Origin: Acidobacteriota bacterium
GTDB lineage: Bacteria > Acidobacteriota > Vicinamibacteria > Fen-336
Reading direction: 5' to 3'
NCBI GenBank assembly: GCA_003155335.1
Contig: PMCG01000121.1
Coordinates: forward strand, 1-5,553
DNA: 5,553 bases
Shown here one piece after another: positions 1 through 4,894 of the stretch. The position numbers were made by a program, and so were the translations under genes. The notes beneath the pieces were generated by a model. That model was not told where the DNA came from. It ran no database searches and worked only from the letters and a program-made list of their open reading frames with translations. Every line of letters starts with the position of its first letter. The first letter of the stretch is position 1.

Positions 1-446
1 GCGGTCGAGAAGAACGTCATCGGCATGTCGGCCATGGCGGTGCGCCCGAAGCTGACGAAAGGGGCCGTGGTGGCCAACGCGACGCCTGCGAAGAGCCCGA
101 CGCGCCGGCCGCCGACGAGCGCACCGAGCTTGATCGTGACGAGGAGCGTCAGGATGGCGAAGAGCGCAGGCCCGATGCGCGCCGCCTCAGCCGAGCAGCC
201 GAAGAGCCGGAAACAAAGCGCGATCACCCAGTAGCCCAGGATCGGCTTGTCGAAGAAGGGCTGGTCGCGATAGAGCGGTACGAGCCAGTCTCCCTGCTCC
301 ACCATGGCGCGGCCGGCGTACATGAAGTAGGGCTCGGCCCGGTCGAGCGAACCCGGCCCGCCGAAAGGCAGCAACAGCGCGGACAGTGCCACCACCAGCA
401 ATGCGACACTCGCACCAAACGAGAGCGCCGGCGCTTGGCGGGGCAT
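1..446 (-). CDS. ArnT/PMT-like (GT39-type) membrane glycosyltransferase, N-terminal part
   Basis: The 148 visible residues are the N-terminus of a polytopic membrane protein. A hydrophobic helix (about residues 8-28) leads into a first extracytoplasmic loop with D35 and E38 (DRAEPYF), then GDWLVPLY (52-59) and FFDKPILGYW (64-73), followed by more hydrophobic segments (about 72-83, 92-111, 115-131) and RTAMADMP (135-142). This order matches the ArnT/dolichyl-phosphate-mannose mannosyltransferase family, which uses a lipid-phosphate-linked sugar to glycosylate lipid A, other lipids or proteins at the outer face of the inner membrane; the first-loop acidic residues are catalytic in that family. 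Donor and acceptor cannot be told from this fragment. I take the ATG at 446, 5 bp past the rlmN stop. A GTG at 455 would add three residues and overlap the rlmN stop as GTGA. No clear Shine-Dalgarno precedes either, so translational coupling to rlmN is likely. The frame is open at position 1: truncated by the window. Confidence 0.85.
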   Translation of the reverse strand, partial: MPRQAPALSFGASVALLVVALSALLLPFGGPGSLDRAEPYFMYAGRAMVEQGDWLVPLYRDQPFFDKPILGYWVIALCFRLFGCSAEAARIGPALFAILTLLVTIKLGALVGGRRVGLFAGVALATTAPFVSFGRTAMADMPMTFFST

Positions 447-451
447 GGCGC

Positions 452-1567
452 TCACGAGGCGTGCGGCGAGGGGTTTCCCGCCGGGTCGAGATGCAACTGG
501 CCGCAGGCGGCGAGAACGTCCTGCCCGCGCGGTTTGCGTACCGACACCGTCAGGCGCGCGTCGGACAGGATGCGCGCGAACGCGTCGACAGCGTCGTCCG
601 TCGGCGGTTCGAAAGGGATGCCGGGCGCGGCGTTCAGTGGGATGAGATTGACCTTGGCGCGGAGGTCGCCCAGACGGCGGACGAGCGCGCGCGCATCGCT
701 TGGCGTATCGTTGACGCCCCTGAGCAGGACGTACTCGAACGTCACGCGTCCGCCCGCAGGCGGAGAGTAGCGCCGCGCCAGGGCGATGACCTCATCGAGA
801 GGGTACTTCGCCTCGATGGGCACCAGGCGTCGTCGCAGCTCGGGCCGGGCCGCGTGCAGGCTCACGGCCAGATTGGGCCGCCGGGGTTCGGCGATGAGGC
901 GCTCGAGCCCCGGCAAGATGCCAACCGTGGACAGGGTCACGCGCCGTGGCGGGATACCGAAGCCGTCCGCGTCCATCAGCAGCCGCAGCGCCGCCAGTGT
1001 GGCGTCGACGTTGAGCAACGGTTCGCCCATGCCCATGATCACGACGTTGCACGGTTTGTCGCTCGCCGGGGCGTCGGCCATGAGAACGGCCGCTTGCCCG
1101 AGGATCTCCGCGCACGTGAGATTGCGACGGTAGCCGGCCAGCCCGGTCAGGCAGAACGCGCAGCGCAGCGCGCAGCCGACCTGTGTGGACAGGCACAGCG
1201 TGCGGCGGCGCGTCTCCGGGATCAGCACGCACTCGATCGTGGCCCCGTCGTCGAGCGCAAGCAGGTACTTGAGCGTGCCGTCATGCGACTCTCGTCGCTC
1301 GACGATGCTTGGCCAACGCACGGTCCAAGCTTCCGCGAGGCGCGCGCGCACTTCGCGGCCGAGGTCGGTCATCGCTTCGAGAGCGCGCGCACGCCGGCGG
1401 TAGAGCCAACTCGATATCTGTCGTGCGCGATAGGGCGGCTCGCCCATGGCCGCGCACAGCGACACGAGCTCTCCCCGGCCGAGACCGAAGAGGTTCTTGA
1501 GAGCGGGTTGTGTCTGGGACTGGGGAGGTGATGCGAGCGGCGCTTGGCCCACAGCAGTCAGGTGCAT
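452..1567 (-). CDS. rlmN: RlmN: dual-specificity 23S rRNA (A2503-C2) / tRNA (A37-C2) methyltransferase
   Basis: Radical-SAM enzyme that methylates C2 of adenosine 2503 in 23S rRNA and of A37 in some tRNAs, in the cytoplasm. Counting 371 residues from the ATG at 1567, the iron-sulfur motif is C132-x3-C136-x2-C139 (CALRCAFC). The two cysteines of the ping-pong methylation mechanism are C125 (TLCLSTQVGC) and C355 (LAACGQL). E112 in ATIECVLIPE matches the proposed general base. The SAM-binding MGMGEP motif is at 178-183, SLH at 236-238 and PLNAAPG at 310-316. The N-terminal RlmN domain with GEPPYRARQISSWLY spans roughly residues 20-95. Length is normal for the family. A TTG at 1576, directly after an in-frame stop, would add three residues; I prefer the ATG, although neither has a convincing Shine-Dalgarno. 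The conserved residues argue for RlmN; I see no reason to call it Cfr. It is upstream of, and probably co-transcribed with, the glycosyltransferase, and divergent from the receiver gene. Confidence 0.97.
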   Translation of the reverse strand: MHLTAVGQAPLASPPQSQTQPALKNLFGLGRGELVSLCAAMGEPPYRARQISSWLYRRRARALEAMTDLGREVRARLAEAWTVRWPSIVERRESHDGTLKYLLALDDGATIECVLIPETRRRTLCLSTQVGCALRCAFCLTGLAGYRRNLTCAEILGQAAVLMADAPASDKPCNVVIMGMGEPLLNVDATLAALRLLMDADGFGIPPRRVTLSTVGILPGLERLIAEPRRPNLAVSLHAARPELRRRLVPIEAKYPLDEVIALARRYSPPAGGRVTFEYVLLRGVNDTPSDARALVRRLGDLRAKVNLIPLNAAPGIPFEPPTDDAVDAFARILSDARLTVSVRKPRGQDVLAACGQLHLDPAGNPSPHAS

Positions 1568-1594
1568 CCACGACAATCATAGCATTCTCGGCCG

Positions 1595-1625
1595 TGGCGA
1601 CCCGACGGCGGGACGCGGGTATAAT
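1595..1625 (+). promoter_or_regulatory. Candidate promoter for the receiver gene (perfect TATAAT)
   Basis: A perfect -10 hexamer TATAAT lies at 1620-1625 in otherwise GC-rich intergenic DNA. The -35 is poor: the best match is TGGCGA at 1595-1600 (3 of 6) with a long 19-bp spacer, so an activator may be needed. Transcription would start near 1632, giving a leader of about 68 nt before the ATG at 1700. On the other strand the same TATA reads TATACC (1623..1618), a possible weak -10 for rlmN, so the two divergent promoters may overlap. Confidence 0.45.
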
Positions 1626-1699
1626 CGGGCAGTGCGCAGCAACACCCACATCGCGGCGCGAGTCTGGTCGCTTGGCGGCCTGGCAATGGGACGCTAGGC

Positions 1700-2104
1700 A
1701 TGCGCAACGGCAGTCCTGGCGAGCCTCGCGTGCTCCTCATCGACGATTCCCAAGTCGCGCGCCAGGTGCTTGCTATGACCTGTCGCCAGGTGCCGGCGTT
1801 GCTCTATGCGCAGATCGACGAGGCGCCTGATGGCCTGGCAGCGCTCGAGCGTATGCGCAAGCAGCAGTACGACCTCGTCCTCACCGACATCCGCATGCCC
1901 AATGTGGATGGTCTCGAGTTCGTGCGCCGCGTGCGCCAAGAACTGGGCGATCGGAAGACGCCCATCGTTCTGATCAGCACGCTTGGCAGCCAAGAAGACA
2001 TCCAGCGCGGCCTGGACGCAGGTGCGACGGCATACCTCGGTAAGCCGCTCTCGCCTTACAGGATCAGGCTCCTGATCGAGCGTCTGCTCGCCGGCCGCTC
2101 GTGA
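1700..2104 (+). CDS. Single-domain CheY-like response regulator receiver
   Basis: The 134-residue protein is one receiver (REC) domain with no output domain. It starts VLLIDDSQVAR, with the acidic Mg2+-binding pair D15-D16. D63 in LVLTDIRMPNVDGLEF is the predicted phosphorylation site. S93 in PIVLIST takes the place of the switch Thr/Ser, Y112 that of the rotamer-switch aromatic, and K115 in LGKP is the conserved lysine, so all catalytic positions are present. It should accept phosphate from a histidine kinase and act by protein-protein contact, as CheY does at the flagellar motor or as a phosphate relay or sink. The ATG at 1700 puts the first beta strand at residue 10; no good Shine-Dalgarno precedes it (GGGA at 1688-1691 is the best). 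The gene converges on the MCP gene with a 28-bp gap, which suggests, without proving, a shared chemosensory pathway. There is no kinase in the window, so the true partner is unknown. Confidence 0.92.
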   Translation: MRNGSPGEPRVLLIDDSQVARQVLAMTCRQVPALLYAQIDEAPDGLAALERMRKQQYDLVLTDIRMPNVDGLEFVRRVRQELGDRKTPIVLISTLGSQEDIQRGLDAGATAYLGKPLSPYRIRLLIERLLAGRS

Positions 2105-2109
2105 GCGGC
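2094..2109. repeat. Perfect inverted repeat over the receiver stop codon
   Basis: GCCGCTCGTGAGCGGC is its own reverse complement and includes the TGA stop at 2102-2104. As RNA it could form a 6-bp GC-rich hairpin with a 4-nt loop. There is no T-run after it on the plus strand, so a classical intrinsic terminator is not supported. A further inverted repeat, GATCAGG-CT-CCTGATC at 2062-2077, lies just upstream inside the coding region. Confidence 0.5.
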
Positions 2110-2127
2110 TGCGGGCTCACCGGAAAC

Positions 2128-2141
2128 GCACGCTAGCGTGC
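2128..2141. terminator. Palindrome over the MCP stop codon, possible weak terminator
   Basis: GCACGCTAGCGTGC is a perfect 14-bp palindrome containing the MCP stop codon TAG (2135..2133). It could fold as a 5-bp stem with a CTAG loop in RNA from either strand. On the minus strand it is followed by only GTTT, a very short T-tract. It sits between two convergent genes, where a bidirectional terminator is expected, but the stem is short and the call is tentative. Confidence 0.3.
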
Positions 2142-4526
2142 CGCCGGCACCTTGAAGTGCGCCAGCGCGGCGGTCAGTTGCTCGGCCATCTCGACCAGAG
2201 CCTGGACCGTGTGAGCTGTCTCTTGCGCGCCGGTCGTGGACTCGACCGTGATGTTGGCGATCGTCTGCATGGTGCGGGCCAGCTCGCGCGTGACGTTGGC
2301 CTGCTCTCTCGAAGCATCGGAGATGTCGCGGCTGAGCTCAGCGGAGCGCTCGGCAGCGCTGGCGATCTGCTGCAGCGTCTGGCGCGCCTGCTCGGCCAGC
2401 GTGCGTCCCTGGCCGACCTCCTGCACCCCACTCTCCATCGCCGCCAGGGCCTCGGCGATCTCGGTCTGGATGGCCTCGATCAAGGCGCCCACGTCCTTGG
2501 TCGCACGCGCCGTGCGGTCGGCGAGCTTGCGGATCTCCTCGGCGACGACGTTGAAGCCCAACCCGGCCTCGCCGGCGTGCGCCGCCTCGATGGCGGCGTT
2601 CAGCGAGAGCAACTTGGTCTGCGCGGCCACGTCGTCGATGAGATCGATGACCTCAGAGATCTCAGTGCTGCGGCGCTCAAGCAGGCGCATCTTCTCGGAG
2701 CTGCGGCGCGCCGTATCGTCGATGCGCGTCATGGCGCTGAACGTGTCGCTCACCGCGTGGTCGCCCTGGTCCACGTATCCTTGCGCCGTCTGCGCCGCGT
2801 CCGCCGACGCGTCGGCGTTCTTCGAAACCTGCGACATCGAGGCCGCCATCTCCTCGACCGCGGTTGAGGTGGAATTCACCTCGTCCGTCTGACGCTGAGC
2901 TCCCTGGACGATCTGGCGCGCCGCTGCCAGGATCTCGCCGGCCCCAGAGGCGACAGACAGCGCTGCGTCGCGCGCACGCCGAAGCGCTGTGGCGAAGTTG
3001 TCGAGCATCGTGTTCGTGGAACGGCCGATGCGTCCCAGGGTGTCGTTGCCCTCCGGCGCGCGACGCGTCAGGTCACCCGCAGCGACCTGTCGCGCGAACT
3101 CGAGAAACGCCTCCAGCCCGCGATCGAGCGCTTCCTCGGCCAGTTTGCGCTCCGTGATGTCGCCCGCGATCCCGACCAGGCCCGTCACCTCGCCGTTCTG
3201 ACCCTTGATGGGCACCTTGGTGGTGAGCATCCAGCGCGTGGAGCCGTCGGGAGCAGCGATGCGCTCGACGTGGCTGACCAGCGGCACGCCGGTCTGCAGG
3301 ATGACGACCTCGTCCGGCTCGAGCCCCTCGCGTCCGACGGCTTCGTCGGGAGCGGAAAGCCCGAGCAACCGCGCTTGAGCGAGATTGACGCGCGTGTAGC
3401 GCCCGCCAGCATCCTTAAAGAAGATCGGGTCCGGGATGTTGTCCATCAAGGCGCGCAGCAAATCGCGCTCACGGATCAACTCCTGCTCCGCACGCTGGCG
3501 GCGTGTGACGTCCCAGAAGATGCCTTGCAGGCCGACGATGTGACGCTCGGCATCGTAGCGCGGCGTCTTGATCAGGTGGCGATAGTCGATCTGGCCGTCG
3601 GGTCCGCGCACCTCCTCGATCGTCTCGAGCGACTGACCCGTGCGCATGACGCCCTCGTCTTGCTCACGGTACTTCCGCGCCAGCTCCGGCGTGGCAGCGA
3701 TGTCGGAATCGGTCTTGCCGAGCAGGTCGTCGAGCTTGCGTTTGCTGGTGGCGCAGAAAGCATGGTTGCCGAAGGTGAAGCGCCCGACGAGGTCCTTGCA
3801 GAAAATGTTCTGGGGCAGGCTGTTGACCAGGGAGTCGAAGAAGGCCTCCGATTCCTTGAGCGCTTCCTCGGCGCGCTTGCGCTCAGTGATGTCGAGCGAA
3901 ACGCCGAAGGTACCGACGACATTGCCCTGTGCGTCGCGCAGCGGCAGCTTCGAGGTGGAGACCCAGGTGACATGCCCGTCGGCCCAGGTCTCCTTCTCCT
4001 CGAAGCCGACTTGCGCCTTGCCCGTGCGCATGATCTCGCGCTCGTCGGCCATCGCCTGCTGGGCGTGTTCGTTGGCGAACATGTCGTAGTCGCTCTTGCC
4101 CAGCGCTTCGGCCTCGTGTGACAGGCCGAAGTAGCGCTTCATCGCGTCACTGATGCGGATGAAACGCGATTCACGGTCCTTGAAATAGACGTTCCCGGGG
4201 AAGTGCGCCATGAAGTTGTCGAGCAGAATCCGCGCCAGGCTGCCCGTCGCGTCGCTCTGTTGCGCAGCAGCGATCGGCGTACGCACCGAGCGCAGCGTCA
4301 GGAACGCGATGAATGCCCCCAGCAACGTCAGCCCAGCCAGAAGCGCCAGACTCGTTGCGTTCAGAGTGCCAGACTGGCCGGCGAGGAAGAGCACGCGGCC
4401 GGCCGCGGCCAAGACCACGACCAGGGCCAGCCCGGCGACGGCCAGACGGTATGTCGCCGTCATGCGCGCGCCGGTCCACTGGTGCATGATGCGGTCGAGG
4501 AAGGCTTCCGGTTGTCTGGCACTCAT
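2133..4526 (-). CDS. Methyl-accepting chemotaxis protein with two TM helices and three PAS domains
   Basis: A 797-residue chemoreceptor, counted from the ATG at 4526. Transmembrane helices lie at about 26-49 and 57-80 with only some seven residues between them, so there is no periplasmic ligand domain and sensing must be intracellular. Three PAS domains follow (about 98-215, 226-343 and 354-463), each ending in a DIT/DVT-x-R-x-x-AE-x-x-L linker. Next comes a HAMP-like segment (about 468-520; QVAAGDLTRR) and the MCP signalling coiled coil (about 525-797). The hairpin tip is AAQTKLLSLNAAIEAAHAGE (634-653) followed by AGLGFNVVAEEIRKLADRT. STAVEEMAAS at 554-563 fits a methylation site (E558/E559). 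No NWETF-type CheR/CheB tether ends the protein; it stops at HFKVPAAR. It should signal to a CheA-CheW array. Oddities: PAS3 is about 11 residues short, and K638 and H650 replace the usual Asn and Arg of the tip. A TTG start at 4652 would add 42 Arg-rich residues but has no ribosome site. Confidence 0.93.
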   Translation of the reverse strand: MSARQPEAFLDRIMHQWTGARMTATYRLAVAGLALVVVLAAAGRVLFLAGQSGTLNATSLALLAGLTLLGAFIAFLTLRSVRTPIAAAQQSDATGSLARILLDNFMAHFPGNVYFKDRESRFIRISDAMKRYFGLSHEAEALGKSDYDMFANEHAQQAMADEREIMRTGKAQVGFEEKETWADGHVTWVSTSKLPLRDAQGNVVGTFGVSLDITERKRAEEALKESEAFFDSLVNSLPQNIFCKDLVGRFTFGNHAFCATSKRKLDDLLGKTDSDIAATPELARKYREQDEGVMRTGQSLETIEEVRGPDGQIDYRHLIKTPRYDAERHIVGLQGIFWDVTRRQRAEQELIRERDLLRALMDNIPDPIFFKDAGGRYTRVNLAQARLLGLSAPDEAVGREGLEPDEVVILQTGVPLVSHVERIAAPDGSTRWMLTTKVPIKGQNGEVTGLVGIAGDITERKLAEEALDRGLEAFLEFARQVAAGDLTRRAPEGNDTLGRIGRSTNTMLDNFATALRRARDAALSVASGAGEILAAARQIVQGAQRQTDEVNSTSTAVEEMAASMSQVSKNADASADAAQTAQGYVDQGDHAVSDTFSAMTRIDDTARRSSEKMRLLERRSTEISEVIDLIDDVAAQTKLLSLNAAIEAAHAGEAGLGFNVVAEEIRKLADRTARATKDVGALIEAIQTEIAEALAAMESGVQEVGQGRTLAEQARQTLQQIASAAERSAELSRDISDASREQANVTRELARTMQTIANITVESTTGAQETAHTVQALVEMAEQLTAALAHFKVPAAR
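3126..3162. repeat. Direct repeat copy 1 (end of MCP PAS3)
   Basis: This 37-bp stretch matches 3858-3894 at 33 of 37 positions in the same orientation. Both encode the PAS-terminating linker DITERKxAEEAL, here after PAS3. It most likely reflects internal PAS duplication or shared linker sequence within the MCP gene and not a mobile element. Confidence 0.75.
3858..3894. repeat. Direct repeat copy 2 (end of MCP PAS1)
   Basis: Partner of the repeat at 3126-3162, with four mismatches. It encodes the same linker after PAS1. The equivalent linker after PAS2 (DVTRRQRAEQEL) has diverged much more. Pairing between the two copies could allow in-frame loss of PAS2 and PAS3 by recombination. Confidence 0.75.
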
Positions 4527-4535
4527 CACATGTCG

Positions 4536-4541
4536 CTCCCC
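4536..4541 (-). promoter_or_regulatory. Shine-Dalgarno site fixing the MCP start
   Basis: GGGGAG on the minus strand lies 9 nt before the ATG at 4526. It is the only good ribosome site near the N-terminus and is the reason for rejecting the longer TTG-initiated frame. A small inverted repeat GGGCG-CCA-CGCCC (4555..4543) sits immediately upstream. Confidence 0.7.
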
Positions 4542-4622
4542 AGGGCGTGGCGCCCGAGACCTAGGCCGCAGCACCGCACGGCTGCGTCGCGTCCCGGTAG
4601 AACCGCACGATGTCTGGACCCA

Positions 4623-4652
4623 ATCGTACGCCGCACAATCGACAGCGGTCAA
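4623..4652 (-). promoter_or_regulatory. Candidate sigma-70-like promoter for the MCP gene
   Basis: On the minus strand TTGACC (4652..4647) is followed after 18 bp by TACGAT (4628..4623). The -35 matches 5 of 6 and the -10 4 of 6. Transcription would start near 4616, leaving a leader of about 90 nt before the MCP ATG. This is the best promoter-like pair I found by eye upstream of the MCP gene. Confidence 0.5.
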
Positions 4653-4773
4653 TGATCCGCGGACGACGTGTGCGACGCCTCATACAAGGCGCGTCACCGC
4701 CTGTTCCGCGCTGTTCAGCGAGTCTCGTTCTGTCTTTGGGGCCACGCTTGGTCGGCTACGGGTTCCTGCCGCC

Positions 4774-4802
4774 TTGACAGGCCCTGGACAGGTTGCTAGA
4801 AC
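4774..4802 (+). promoter_or_regulatory. Strong sigma-70-type promoter for the coiled-coil gene
   Basis: A perfect -35 TTGACA (4774-4779), an optimal 17-bp spacer and -10 TAGAAC (4797-4802, 4 of 6 including the key A at position 2). Transcription would start near 4809, about 86 nt before the ATG at 4895. Within it GACAGG occurs twice (4776-4781 and 4787-4792), 11 bp apart, about one helical turn, which could mark a regulator site or be chance. Confidence 0.7.
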
Positions 4803-4822
4803 GGGCGTCGGGACTGCCGTTT

Positions 4823-4858
4823 CTCGCACGCGAATTGCCGACACCTGACCGGTGCGAG
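4823..4858 (+). promoter_or_regulatory. Inverted repeat in the 5' leader of the coiled-coil gene
   Basis: CTCGCAC (4823-4829) pairs perfectly with GTGCGAG (4852-4858) across a 22-nt loop, in the leader between the promoter and the ribosome site. A smaller alternative hairpin, CACC (4842-4845) with GGTG (4851-4854), uses part of the same right arm, so the two folds exclude each other. The function is unknown: it may be an operator, a messenger-stabilising stem or nothing. Confidence 0.35.
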
Positions 4859-4883
4859 GGACGCGGCACGGACTGCTACGAAC

Positions 4884-4888
4884 GGAGG
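4884..4888 (+). promoter_or_regulatory. Strong Shine-Dalgarno for the coiled-coil gene
   Basis: GGAGG lies 6 nt before the ATG at 4895 (GGAGGCGAGGCATG). It is the strongest ribosome site in the window and fixes this start. Confidence 0.85.
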
Positions 4889-4894
4889 CGAGGC

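Larger units (their letters stand above)
4527..4894. other. 368-bp divergent intergenic control region
   Basis: No convincing gene is present here. The region separates the leftward MCP gene from the rightward coiled-coil gene and holds a candidate promoter and ribosome site for each. It also has an inverted repeat in the MCP leader (CGCAGC 4567-4572 with GCTGCG 4581-4586) and a longer-range one in the rightward leader. No tRNA and no known riboswitch fold were recognised. Confidence 0.75.

Noticed and set aside
25..234. Small plus-strand open frame near the left edge
   Set aside because: It is antisense to the glycosyltransferase, whose conserved loop motifs (DRAEPYF, FFDKPILGYW) establish the true frame.
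386..1531. Long plus-strand open frame opposite rlmN
   Set aside because: Its Arg/Ala/His-rich product has no recognisable motif, and the opposite strand encodes a complete RlmN with all catalytic residues. It is a GC-rich antisense shadow.
3126..3894. Direct repeats considered as traces of a mobile element
   Set aside because: Both copies encode the same PAS-to-PAS linker within one intact reading frame; there are no terminal inverted repeats, target duplications or transposase.
3270..4121. Plus-strand open frame of 283 codons opposite the MCP PAS domains (also 2157-2867)
   Set aside because: Both mirror the MCP reading frame with low-complexity Leu/Arg/Asp-rich products; the MCP is unambiguous from its domain order.
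4527..4652. 42-residue N-terminal extension of the MCP from a TTG at 4652
   Set aside because: The extension is Arg-rich with no ribosome site, its TTG falls in the likely -35 element, and a good GGGGAG-N9-ATG start exists at 4526.
4210..4848. Plus-strand open frame of 212 codons spanning the MCP N-terminus and the intergenic gap
   Set aside because: It is mostly antisense to the MCP membrane region, has Arg/Ala/Thr-rich composition without motifs, and would run over the promoter of the coiled-coil gene.
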